64,000 nt of DNA from Streptomyces sp. NBC_00523 (GTDB lineage Bacteria; Actinomycetota; Actinomycetes; Streptomycetales; Streptomycetaceae): NCBI RefSeq assembly GCF_036346615.1, contig NZ_CP107836.1:620001-684000 (forward strand). Reading direction: 5' to 3'. The translations under genes were made by a program, and so were the position numbers. Shown piece after piece: positions 24,201 through 31,173 of this stretch. Numbering within the stretch: position 1 is the stretch's first letter; every line of letters begins with the position of its first letter. The notes under the pieces are model-generated. The model was given only the letters and a program-made list of their open reading frames with translations. It was not told the origin of the DNA and made no database searches.

Positions 24201-25553
24201 CACGGTCTTGCGCAGCACGTTGTTGGCGTAGATGTCGTACCCGGTGACGCCCTTGTTGTCGGTGGACGCCGTCCAGGTCAGCTTGATCTGGCCGGAGGAG
24301 GGCTCGGTGAAGCTCAGGTTGGACGGTGCGGTCGGCGCCTGGGTGTCACCGGAGTCCCCCTTGCGGGTGACGGTGTTGCTGTTGCCCGAGACGTTGCCCG
24401 CCGCGTCCTTGGCCCGTACGTAGTACGAGACGGTGGAGCTCGCCGGGCGGGTGTCGGTGTACGTGGTGACGTCACCGGCGACGCTGGTCAGCAGGGTGTT
24501 GTCGGCGTAGATGTCGTACCCGGTGACGGCGGTGTCGTCCGTCGAGGGCTTCCAGGTCAGCTTGATCTGCCCGGTGGCCGGTTCGGTGTACGCCAGCTGC
24601 GTCGGGGCGCTCGGTGCCTGGGTGTCGCCGGTCTCGGGGCCATAGACCTCCAGCTCGGAGACCTGGGCGCCGGGCTGGACGCTGTTGGCGGTGACCAGGA
24701 CGCGGACGTAGCGGGTGGTGGTGGCGTCGAAGGTGATCGTCGCCGTCTCGGAGCCGGGGCTGAAGGTGTACGCCCTCGCCTGGGTCAGGTCCGTGAAGTC
24801 GGAGCCGTTGGCGCTGCCCTGGATCTTCAGCGTCTGGCTGCGGGTCTCCCAGCCGTCGGGCAGCCGCAGCACCACGCGGTCGACGCGCACCGAGGAGCCC
24901 AGGTCGGCCTGGAGCCACTGCGGGAACTCGTTGTTGCGGCTCTCCCAGTAGCTGGCCCGGTTGCCGTCGTTGGCGTTGGCCGCGATGTACGTCTGGGTGT
25001 TGCTGCTCGCCGTGAGCGGGCGCCCGGTGGCGAGGTTCACCGAGGACTCCGCGGCCGCCCGGACCTCAAGTTCGGCGAGCTGGCCGTTGTCGGACGCGGT
25101 GTTCGCGGTGATGTCGGCCCGGACGAAGCGGGTCCGGGTCGCCGGGAAGCTGATGGTGACCTTGTTGGAGCTGCCCGGTGCGAAGGAGTAGGAGGCCGAG
25201 GTCTTCAGCGTGGAGAAGCTGGTGCCGTCGACGCTGCCCTGGAGGGAGAGCGTCTGGCGGCGGGCCGACCAGTCGGCGGGGAGCTTCAGGGTGACCTGGT
25301 CGATGCGGGTGACCTTGCCCAGGTCGCTCTGCACCCACTGGGGCAGGGACTTGCCCGACCCCTCCCAGTAGGTGGACTGCTGTCCGTCGGCGATGTTCCC
25401 GGCGGACTTCCCGCTGCTCGCGGCGGCGCGGTGGCCGGCGGCGATGTTCGGGCCACCGGCGGCCGAGGCGTTCAGCGCCGGCCAGGCGACCATCATCAGG
25501 CTGGTGGAGACCGTCGCGGAAAGAATCCGCCATCTCCAGCGTCGCGTTCTCAT
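21279..25553 (-). CDS. Secreted multidomain GH87 alpha-1,3-glucanase (mutanase/mycodextranase type)
   Basis: A 1,424-residue exported enzyme. After a signal peptide (about 1-32, cut near ASAAGG) come two discoidin-like F5/8C carbohydrate-binding modules (about 35-305), two near-identical FN3 modules (about 310-495), a third discoidin module (about 500-630), two CARDB modules (about 640-850), a CBM6/35-like module (about 860-1000, YEAEDGVTGGG) and a right-handed beta-helix catalytic domain. The motif DGVNMTNGS and then RATGDDSF near residues 1180-1210 supply the three aspartates known in GH87 alpha-1,3-glucanases. It should cut alpha-1,3-glucan, a fungal wall and biofilm polymer, outside the cell. 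The ATG at 25553 follows GGGGACAG. The alpha-glucoside transporter operon follows on the same strand. Confidence 0.85.
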   Translation of the reverse strand: MRTRRWRWRILSATVSTSLMMVAWPALNASAAGGPNIAAGHRAAASSGKSAGNIADGQQSTYWEGSGKSLPQWVQSDLGKVTRIDQVTLKLPADWSARRQTLSLQGSVDGTSFSTLKTSASYSFAPGSSNKVTISFPATRTRFVRADITANTASDNGQLAELEVRAAAESSVNLATGRPLTASSNTQTYIAANANDGNRASYWESRNNEFPQWLQADLGSSVRVDRVVLRLPDGWETRSQTLKIQGSANGSDFTDLTQARAYTFSPGSETATITFDATTTRYVRVLVTANSVQPGAQVSELEVYGPETGDTQAPSAPTQLAYTEPATGQIKLTWKPSTDDTAVTGYDIYADNTLLTSVAGDVTTYTDTRPASSTVSYYVRAKDAAGNVSGNSNTVTRKGDSGDTQAPTAPSNLSFTEPSSGQIKLTWTASTDNKGVTGYDIYANNVLRKTVAGDVTTYTDTQSAGTTVSYVVRAKDAAGNVSGDSNTVTRNGSTGAASNLAVGKPITASSVVHTFVAENANDNQLSTYWEGAGGSYPNTLTVKLGANADTQSVVVKLNPDSSWGARTQNIQVLGREQSASSFTSLVAAKDYAFSPGSANTVTIPVDARVADVQLKFTSNTGAPAGQVAEFQVLGAPAPNPNLQVSGITVSPAAPVESDPVTLTATVRNTGAVAAPAGKLAFRLGDTKVATANVGALAAGVSAQVSADIGARDAGTYTLSAVADPDNQIIEQNETDNTYTSASGLVVKPVASSDLVPAVATSPSAPAQGDNVAFSVAIRNQGTVASASGAHAVTVTLLDSKGATVKTLTGSYNGSIAAGATGSPVNLGSWTAVNGSYTVKTVVADDAEELPVKRENNTVSSSLFVGRGANMPYDTYEAEDGVTGGGAKVVGPNRTVGDIAGEASGRKAVTLNSTGNYVEFTTRGDTNTLVTRYSIPDSAGGGGIDSKLNIYVDGTFLKAIDLTSKYAWLYGAETGPGNSPGSGSPRHIYDEANVMLGKTVPAGSKIRLQKDAANTSTYAIDFISLEQATQIANPDPAAYAVPAGFTHQDVQNALDKVRMDTTGKLVGVYLPAGDYETASKFQVYGKAVKVIGAGPWYTRFHAPSTQDNTDIGFRAEASAKGSTFANFAYFGNYTSRIDGPGKVFDFSNVSDMVIDNIWNEHTVCLYWGANTDNITIKNSRIRDTFADGVNMTNGSTDNHVVNNESRATGDDSFALFSAIDSGGADMKNNVYENLTSLLTWRAAGVAVYGGYDNTFRNIRIADTLVYSGITVSSLDFGYPMNGFGTGPTTVENVSVVRSGGHFWGTQTFPGIWLFSASKVFQGIRINHVDIVDPTYSGIMFQTNYVGGQPQFPIKDTILTDISISGAHKSGDAFDAKSGFGLWANEMPEAGQGPAVGEVTFNGLRFSDNAQDVKNTTSTMKININP
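24082..24639 (-). repeat. Tandem duplicated FN3 module coding repeat
   Basis: Two consecutive units of 279 bases (24082-24360 and 24361-24639), 93 codons each, encode the paired fibronectin type III modules of the glucanase. They share long identical stretches such as the one starting TTGCGGGTGACGGTGTTGCT in both. The in-frame period and near-identity indicate a recent duplication. Confidence 0.8.
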
Positions 25554-25890
25554 CTGTCCCCGATCTGCTGCCTCGGCGCAGGGGGCCGAGGCGCGGCTCA
25601 GTCTGCGACCCCGCCGGTACATGAGTTTCTGCACCGGTGGGATGACCTTTTGCGTTTTGCGGTCAGAGAGTTGCAGAGAATTGACGCGGAGTCCACCACT
25701 CCGGCAGAAGTAAGCAACGCTTTAGGCGTCACCCATAGGGGCCAACTGCCCTGACAAGAAGGGCATTTGCTAGCAGTACCACCCAGGCGCCCCGACGCCG
25801 CCGAGCCCGCAAGGAATTTGCGTGAATACGCAAGCCGGTGAAAGGTGCCAGCTCGGAGGGGGTCGCCGCGGGGCACCCGGGCACGACGAA
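25554..25890 (-). promoter_or_regulatory. Leader and putative operator region of the alpha-1,3-glucanase gene
   Basis: No gene is supported here. The stretch contains a perfect palindrome TTGCGT-GAAT-ACGCAA (25818-25833) and several more TTGC/GCAA half-sites (for example CTGCAACTC, CCGCAAAACGCAAAA and GCGTTGCTTA in minus-strand reading). A GCCTCGGC/GCCGAGGC stem at 25570-25592 lies in the leader just before the ATG. The pattern fits a sugar-responsive LacI-family operator region, but the regulator is not known. Confidence 0.35.
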
Positions 25891-25920
25891 GGGCGGGGTC
25901 CGCCGTCGCGGACCCCGCCC
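25891..25920. terminator. Hairpin terminator after the GNAT gene
   Basis: GGGCGGGGTCCGC and GCGGACCCCGCCC form a perfect 13-base-pair stem with a CGTC loop, 33 bases downstream of the acetyltransferase stop on the minus strand. It separates that gene from the glucanase promoter region. Confidence 0.8.
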
Positions 25921-25952
25921 TCGCTCGTTTCCCGTTTCTCAGCCGGGGCGGT

Positions 25953-26432
25953 TCACACGCCGGGCGCCCACCGGTACCGCACGTCCGGCTCGTTCTCCTC
26001 GTTGCGGCTCCCGTCGTCGAAGGCGACCGGGGTGAAGCCGTGGTGCTCGTAGAAGGACCGGGCCGCGGTGTTGCGCTGGAAGGTGTACAGCGTGAGCCCT
26101 CCGGGGCTGGCCTCCTTGGCCGCCGCCAGCAGGAGCGAGCCGATGCCCCGGCGGCGCAGACCGGGGTCGAGGTAGAGCTGTTCCAGCTCGGAGCCGTCCA
26201 GCGAGAGGAAGCCGGCGATCCGCGCCTCCCCGCCCTCGTGGATCTCGGCCACCCGGACATCAGTGCCGGGCAGCACCACATGGGTCAGCCAGGCCAGCGT
26301 CGCCTCGTCGCTGTGCACCCGCGCCAGATACGGCAGGGCGGCGGCGCGGGAGGCGAGGAAGAGCCGGGTCAGGGGCCCGGCGTCGTCCGCCCGGGCCTTC
26401 CGGAGCACGGCGGGGCGGCTGTCCAACGGCAT
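25953..26432 (-). CDS. GNAT-family N-acetyltransferase
   Basis: A 159-residue acetyltransferase. The acetyl-CoA binding motif is LYLDPGLRRRGIGSLLLAAAKEASPGG in pieces (R-R-R-G-I-G at about residues 92-97), and the C-terminal motif TFQRNTAARSFYEHHGF is classic GNAT. The acceptor is unknown. The ATG at 26432 follows AGGAG. It is divergent from the phosphopantetheinyl transferase gene; the 158 bases between them contain a possible promoter for each. Confidence 0.85.
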   Translation of the reverse strand: MPLDSRPAVLRKARADDAGPLTRLFLASRAAALPYLARVHSDEATLAWLTHVVLPGTDVRVAEIHEGGEARIAGFLSLDGSELEQLYLDPGLRRRGIGSLLLAAAKEASPGGLTLYTFQRNTAARSFYEHHGFTPVAFDDGSRNEENEPDVRYRWAPGV

Positions 26433-26496
26433 ACGCGATCTCCTGTTCCGGGTGGCCGCCGCCAGGGGCGCGGGGCACACGGTGATCGAACATACG

Positions 26497-26524
26497 TCGG
26501 ACGCGTTCCGGATCTCCATAGGAT
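26497..26524 (+). promoter_or_regulatory. Possible promoter for the phosphopantetheinyl transferase gene
   Basis: TCGGAC (26497-26502), 16 bases, then TAGGAT (26519-26524), a hexamer common as a Streptomyces -10 box, about 66 bases before the GTG at 26591. The -35 match is weak. Confidence 0.3.
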
Positions 26525-26590
26525 AAGAGCGCCCCTGCCCCACCGGTGCCCGCCCGGGGCGCCCGACCCCGCCGAGGAAACGACGTAACG

Positions 26591-27325
26591 GTGTACCAGC
26601 CCCATGTGTTCACGCTGACCGAGGACGGCTACCGGGGGCCCGCGCCCTCCTGGAGCGCCGGCGTCCCCTCCCTGTGGCTGGTGGACACGGACCGCGCGGC
26701 CGAGGCCGCCCTGCTGCTGGCACCGAAGATCCTCGACGCCTCGGAGCTCGCCCGGGCGGAGCGGCTGGCGTTCCCCGCGGACCGGGCGTGCTACACCGCC
26801 GCCCACCTGGCCCTGCGCCTGCTGCTCGGGGCGCGCCAAGGCGTCGCCCCGGAGGCCGTACGGCTGACGCGGGAGCGCTGCCCGTCCTGCGACGGCCCGC
26901 ACGGCCGGCCCGCGACGGGCGGCGGCACGCACTTCTCGCTCTCCCACACCCGGGGCGTCGCGCTGCTGGCGTTCGCGGGCGCCCCGGTCGGGGTGGACGT
27001 GGAGCGGGTCCCGGAGGCGCGGGTGGTCCAGGAGGTCTCGGCGCAGCTGCACCCGGCCGAGGCGGCCGAGCTGGCCGAGCTGCCGCCGGAGGAACGGCCC
27101 GCCGCCTTCGCCCGGGTGTGGACCCGCAAGGAGGCGTACCTCAAGGGGGAGGGCACCGGCCTGGCGGGCGGACTGCACCGCGAGCACGTCGGCACCGGCC
27201 CGCGCCCGGTCGGCCCGCCGGGCTGGGCCGTCACCGATGTCGCCGTCCCCGCCGGGTACGCGGCGGCGGTGGCCGTGCGAGCGGCGGGGCGGTCGCCCGC
27301 CGAGGGCGACGACCGGCGAAAATGA
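26591..27325 (+). CDS. 4'-phosphopantetheinyl transferase, Sfp type
   Basis: A 244-residue enzyme that moves phosphopantetheine from coenzyme A to a serine of carrier proteins. The two diagnostic motifs are present: VGVDVERV (magnesium aspartate and glutamate) and [15 protein letters not shown] (W-x-x-K-E-A-x-x-K). An upstream FSLSHTRG matches the substrate-binding SHT motif. The GTG start at 26591 lies after GAGGAAA at a slightly long spacing. It could activate the ACP at 9063-9302 and carriers elsewhere. The phosphoglucomutase gene begins 46 bases downstream and may be read from the same promoter. Confidence 0.9.
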   Translation: MYQPHVFTLTEDGYRGPAPSWSAGVPSLWLVDTDRAAEAALLLAPKILDASELARAERLAFPADRACYTAAHLALRLLLGARQGVAPEAVRLTRERCPSCDGPHGRPATGGGTHFSLSHTRGVALLAFAGAPVGVDVERVPEARVVQEVSAQLHPAEAAELAELPPEERPAAFARVWTRKEAYLKGEGTGLAGGLHREHVGTGPRPVGPPGWAVTDVAVPAGYAAAVAVRAAGRSPAEGDDRRK

Positions 27326-27371
27326 CCGCACGGGCACATCGCACCGACCGACCGATACGGAGGAGTGGCAG

Positions 27372-29012
27372 ATGCCGCACGCACGAGCCGGACAGCAGGC
27401 GCGCCCCGAGGATCTGACCGATGTGGCACGGCTGGTGACGGCGTACTACGCGCTGCACCCCGATCCGGCCGAGCCCGGCCAGCGGGTGGCCTTCGGCACC
27501 TCCGGGCACCGCGGTTCGTCGGTGGCCACCGCGTTCAACGAGGACCACATCGCGGCGACCAGCCAGGCCATCAGCGAGTACCGGGCCCGGCAGGGCACCG
27601 ACGGGCCGCTGTTCCTGGGCGCGGACACCCACGCCCTGTCGGAGCCGGCCCGGGTCACCGCCCTGGAGGTGTTCGCCGCCAACGACGTGCGCGTCCTCAT
27701 CGACACCGAGGACGGGTACACCCCGACGCCCGCGGTCTCGCACGCCATCCTGACGTACAACCGAGGCCGCGCCTCCGGCCTCGCGGACGGCGTGGTGGTC
27801 ACCCCGTCGCACAACCCGCCGGGCGACGGCGGGTTCAAGTACAACCCGCCGAACGGCGGTCCGGCGGGGTCGGACGCGACCGGCTGGATCCAGGACCGGG
27901 CCAACGAGATCATCGCCAACGGGCTCAAGGACGTCCGCCGGGTGCCGTACACGCGGGCGCTCGCCGCCGACACGACCGGCAGGTACGACTTCCTCGGGAC
28001 CTATGTGGCGGATCTGCCCTCCGTCCTGGACCTGGACGCGGTGCGCGAGGCCGGTGTCCGGATCGGTGCCGACCCGCTGGGCGGCGCTTCGGTCGCGTAC
28101 TGGGGGCGGATCGCCGAGCAGCACCGGCTGGACCTCACGGTGGTCAACCCGCTGACCGATCCCACCTGGCGGTTCATGACGCTGGACTGGGACGGGAAGA
28201 TCCGGATGGACTGCTCGTCGCCGCACGCGATGGCCTCGCTGATCGGCCGGCGCGACCGCTTCCAGATCGCCACCGGCAACGACGCCGACGCCGACCGGCA
28301 CGGCATCGTCACCCCGGACGCCGGGCTGATGAACCCGAACCACTACCTCGCCGTGGCCATCAACTACCTGTACGCGCACCGGGAGAACTGGCCGTCCGGG
28401 GTGGGCGTCGGCAAGACCCTGGTGTCCTCCGGGATGATCGACCGGGTCGCCGCCGATCTCGGCCGGGAGCTGGTCGAGGTGCCGGTCGGCTTCAAGTGGT
28501 TCGTGGACGGGCTGTCCGACGGCTCGCTGGGCTTCGGCGGCGAGGAGTCGGCCGGGGCGTCGTTCCTGCGCCGGGACGGCTCGGTGTGGACGACCGACAA
28601 GGACGGCATCCTGCTCGCCCTGCTGGCCTCCGAGATCCAGGCGGTCACCGGCGAGTCCCCGTCCCAGCACTACGCCGCGCTGACCGCCCGCTTCGGCGAG
28701 CCCGCCTACGCGCGGATCGATGCCCCCGCCGACCGCGAGCAGAAGGCGGTGCTGGCCCGCCTCTCCCCCGATCAGGTCGCCGCGGACACCCTCGCCGGTG
28801 AGCCGGTGACCGCCGTGCTGACCACGGCACCGGGCAACGGGGCCGCGATCGGCGGGATCAAGGTGACCACGGAGAACGCCTGGTTCGCGGCCCGGCCCTC
28901 CGGCACGGAGGACGTGTACAAGATCTACGCGGAGTCCTTCCGGGGCGCCGAGCACCTGACACAGGTCCAGGAAGAGGCCAAGGCCGTGGTCTCGGCGGCA
29001 CTGGACGCCTGA
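27372..29012 (+). CDS. pgm: Phosphoglucomutase (alpha-D-glucose phosphate specific)
   Basis: A 546-residue alpha-D-phosphohexomutase that interconverts glucose 1- and 6-phosphate. Domain marks in order are [10 protein letters not shown] near the N-terminus, the phosphoserine loop [19 protein letters not shown], the metal loop [10 protein letters not shown], the sugar-binding loop FGGEESAG and the phosphate-binding loop [14 protein letters not shown]. All are intact and length is normal. The ATG at 27372 has GAGGAG. It links sugar catabolism to sugar-nucleotide supply for the exopolysaccharide locus further right. Confidence 0.95.
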   Translation: MPHARAGQQARPEDLTDVARLVTAYYALHPDPAEPGQRVAFGTSGHRGSSVATAFNEDHIAATSQAISEYRARQGTDGPLFLGADTHALSEPARVTALEVFAANDVRVLIDTEDGYTPTPAVSHAILTYNRGRASGLADGVVVTPSHNPPGDGGFKYNPPNGGPAGSDATGWIQDRANEIIANGLKDVRRVPYTRALAADTTGRYDFLGTYVADLPSVLDLDAVREAGVRIGADPLGGASVAYWGRIAEQHRLDLTVVNPLTDPTWRFMTLDWDGKIRMDCSSPHAMASLIGRRDRFQIATGNDADADRHGIVTPDAGLMNPNHYLAVAINYLYAHRENWPSGVGVGKTLVSSGMIDRVAADLGRELVEVPVGFKWFVDGLSDGSLGFGGEESAGASFLRRDGSVWTTDKDGILLALLASEIQAVTGESPSQHYAALTARFGEPAYARIDAPADREQKAVLARLSPDQVAADTLAGEPVTAVLTTAPGNGAAIGGIKVTTENAWFAARPSGTEDVYKIYAESFRGAEHLTQVQEEAKAVVSAALDA

Positions 29013-29024
29013 CCCGGCGGGGCC

Positions 29025-29060
29025 GCCCGTCCTCCCGGTACCGGCACCGGGAGGACGGGC
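29025..29060. terminator. Bidirectional hairpin terminator between pgm and the PL11 lyase
   Basis: A perfect 14-base-pair stem (GCCCGTCCTCCCGG and CCGGGAGGACGGGC, 8-base loop) fills the 54-base gap between two convergent stop codons. Confidence 0.85.
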
Positions 29061-29066
29061 CTCAGC

Positions 29067-30956
29067 TCACGGCGTCCACACCGTCGGCCTCGGGGCGGTC
29101 GTCATGCCGTCGCCGAGGAAGAAACCGGGGTGCGGGGGCTGGTTGTACGCGGTGTTCTGCCAGGCCAGTGCGGTGCGGTAGGTGGTGTCGTGGAGCAGGG
29201 TGGTGATCCTGGTGGTGGTCTCGTACGGCGTGGAGTAGATCCGTAGCGCGGTGTTGTTGGTGGTCGCCCAGACCACCTCCTCGCGCCAGTCGCCGAGGAG
29301 GTCGCCGGACAGGACCGGGGTGGCCTTGGTGCCGTTGTTGGAGTGGACGGAGGCGCCGGTAAGCAGGCGGGTGTCGCCGGAGGTGCCGTACTTGTCGATG
29401 TGGGTGCCGTCCAGCAGTTCCCGGGTGGTGTCGCCGTCCCACCAGGCCAGGAAGTTGGTGCTGGAGGGCTTGCGGCTCGCGACCACCGTGCCGTGCGGGT
29501 CGCGTATCCCGGAGGCGGCGGACGACCAGGATTCGGCGCCCGGGCTGCCCGCCCAGATGTCGTCGCTGACACCGCGTCCGTTGTCACCGCCGGCGGGCGT
29601 CGACCAGATGATCTGGCCCGTCTTCGCGTCGGCCATCCAGGACGAGGGCTTCGAGCCGTCCTCGTCCACCTTGAACTCCTCCAGGCCCGGGCGCGCCGGG
29701 TCCAGGTCGCCGACGTGCATGGCGTCGCCGTGGCCGTTCCTCGTGGTCCACAGGGAGCTGCCGTTGTCGTCCACGGCCATGGCGCCGTAGACGATCTCGT
29801 CCCTGCCGTCACCGTCGACGTCGGCCACCGACAGCTGGTGGTTGCCCTGGCCGTCGTAGCCCCGGCCGGTGTTCGTGGAGCTGTTGGTGTCGAAGGTCCA
29901 GCGCCGGGTGAAGGCCCCGCCGCGCCAGTCCCAGGCGGCGATCACCGTACGCGTGTAGTAGCCGCGCGCCATGATCAGCGAGGGCCTGCCGCCGTCCAGG
30001 TAGGCGGTGCCGGCGAGGAAGCGGTCGACGCGGTTGCCGTAGCTGTCGCCCCAGGAGGAGACGGTGCCGCGTGCCGGGACGTAGTCGACGGTGCCCATGG
30101 CGGCGCCGGTCAGGCCGTTGAACATGGTGAGGTATTCGGGGCCGGACAGGACGTAGCCGGCGGAGTTGCGGTGGTCGGCCGATGCGCTGCCGATCACGGT
30201 GCCCCGGCCGTCGACGCTGCCGTCGGCGGTCTTCATCGCCACCTCGGCCCGGCCGTCGCCGTCGTAGTCGTACACCTGGAACTGGGTGTAGTGCGCGCCG
30301 GAGCGGATGTTGCGGCCCAGGTCGATCCGCCACAGCCGGGTGCCGTCGAGCCGGATGCCGTCCACGACGGTGTTGCCGGTGTACCCGGACTGGGAGTTGT
30401 CCTTGGCGTTGGTGGGCTGCCACTTCAGTACGAAGTCGAGCGCGCCGTCGCCGTCGAGGTCGCCGACGGAGGCGTCGTTGGCCTCGTAGGTGTAGGCGAC
30501 GCCGTCCGGGGTGGTGCCGCCCGGGGGCGGGGTGATGGGTACGTCCTTGTAGCCGGCGCGGAACTGGACCGCGTGCACGGAGTCGGCCTGCTCGACGCCG
30601 TCGACCACCGCGCGCACGGTGTAGTCGGCGGAGTTGGGGGCGCCGGAGTGGAAGTAGTTGGTGGAGCCGGTGACGGGCGAGGCGTTGACCTTCGTACCGG
30701 CGCGGTAGACGTTGAAGGCGACGGAGTCGGGGTCGGTGGCGAGCCAGCGCCAGCTGACGAGGTTGCCGGAGTCGGTGTGCACGCTGACGACGCCCCGGTC
30801 CAGCGCCTCCACCTGGCGTGCGGTCGCGGCGTGCGAGGTATGGCCGGTGACGACCAGTCCGGCGGCGGCGAGGATTCCGGCGGTGACGGCGCCGAGCAGG
30901 GTGCGGGTCCGGGTGGTGCGGCGTCTGCGGGAGGTGCGGACATGCGCGAGAGCCAC
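29067..30956 (-). CDS. Secreted rhamnogalacturonan lyase, polysaccharide lyase family 11
   Basis: A 629-residue exported enzyme that cuts the rhamnogalacturonan I backbone of pectin by beta-elimination. A long signal sequence (basic start, hydrophobic core LLGAVTAGILAAAGLVV, cut near SHAATA) leads to an FN3-like N-terminal domain (RGVVSVHTDSGNLVSWRWL) and an eight-bladed propeller with repeated calcium loops such as DLDGDGALD, DYDGDGRAE and DVDGDGRDE, the PL11 hallmark. Start is the GTG at 30956 after GGAAGG. It stands alone, convergent with pgm. Confidence 0.92.
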   Translation of the reverse strand: MALAHVRTSRRRRTTRTRTLLGAVTAGILAAAGLVVTGHTSHAATARQVEALDRGVVSVHTDSGNLVSWRWLATDPDSVAFNVYRAGTKVNASPVTGSTNYFHSGAPNSADYTVRAVVDGVEQADSVHAVQFRAGYKDVPITPPPGGTTPDGVAYTYEANDASVGDLDGDGALDFVLKWQPTNAKDNSQSGYTGNTVVDGIRLDGTRLWRIDLGRNIRSGAHYTQFQVYDYDGDGRAEVAMKTADGSVDGRGTVIGSASADHRNSAGYVLSGPEYLTMFNGLTGAAMGTVDYVPARGTVSSWGDSYGNRVDRFLAGTAYLDGGRPSLIMARGYYTRTVIAAWDWRGGAFTRRWTFDTNSSTNTGRGYDGQGNHQLSVADVDGDGRDEIVYGAMAVDDNGSSLWTTRNGHGDAMHVGDLDPARPGLEEFKVDEDGSKPSSWMADAKTGQIIWSTPAGGDNGRGVSDDIWAGSPGAESWSSAASGIRDPHGTVVASRKPSSTNFLAWWDGDTTRELLDGTHIDKYGTSGDTRLLTGASVHSNNGTKATPVLSGDLLGDWREEVVWATTNNTALRIYSTPYETTTRITTLLHDTTYRTALAWQNTAYNQPPHPGFFLGDGMTTAPRPTVWTP

Positions 30957-31018
30957 GGTACGAGCCTTCCGGAGTGGGGGTGGGTGGGGTACTCCTCAGT
31001 GGCCGCCGGACGCCGAAA

Positions 31019-31058
31019 GGTTGCCGCCCCGGGGAATGAGGTTGCCGCCCCGGGGAAT
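31019..31058. repeat. Helix-phased 19-base direct repeat
   Basis: GGTTGCCGCCCCGGGGAAT occurs at 31019-31037 and again, identical, at 31040-31058, a 21-base period that puts both copies on one face of the DNA. Each copy holds the palindrome CCCCGGGG. It lies between the lyase start and the SpoIIE-like gene, 115 bases before the latter, and may bind a regulator. Confidence 0.6.
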
Positions 31059-31173
31059 CCCGTACGCGCTCACCCGTTCGGCTCCGCGCGGTGGCGGGCG
31101 CGTCGCGGCGGCGCGCAGGCTGTCCGGAGAGCTGCCGATCGCCAGGGGCGGCGGAGCCCGTTGGGGGTGCGAC

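Noticed and set aside
23184..25754. An 856-codon plus-strand frame opposite the glucanase
   Set aside because: Antisense shadow without recognisable domains; the minus-strand gene has seven recognisable modules.
26260..27337. Long minus-strand frames opposite the phosphopantetheinyl transferase
   Set aside because: They overlap a gene with both diagnostic PPTase motifs and have no ribosome site or family likeness.
31019..31058. CRISPR-like array
   Set aside because: Only two repeat copies with a two-base spacer; no leader and no cas genes.
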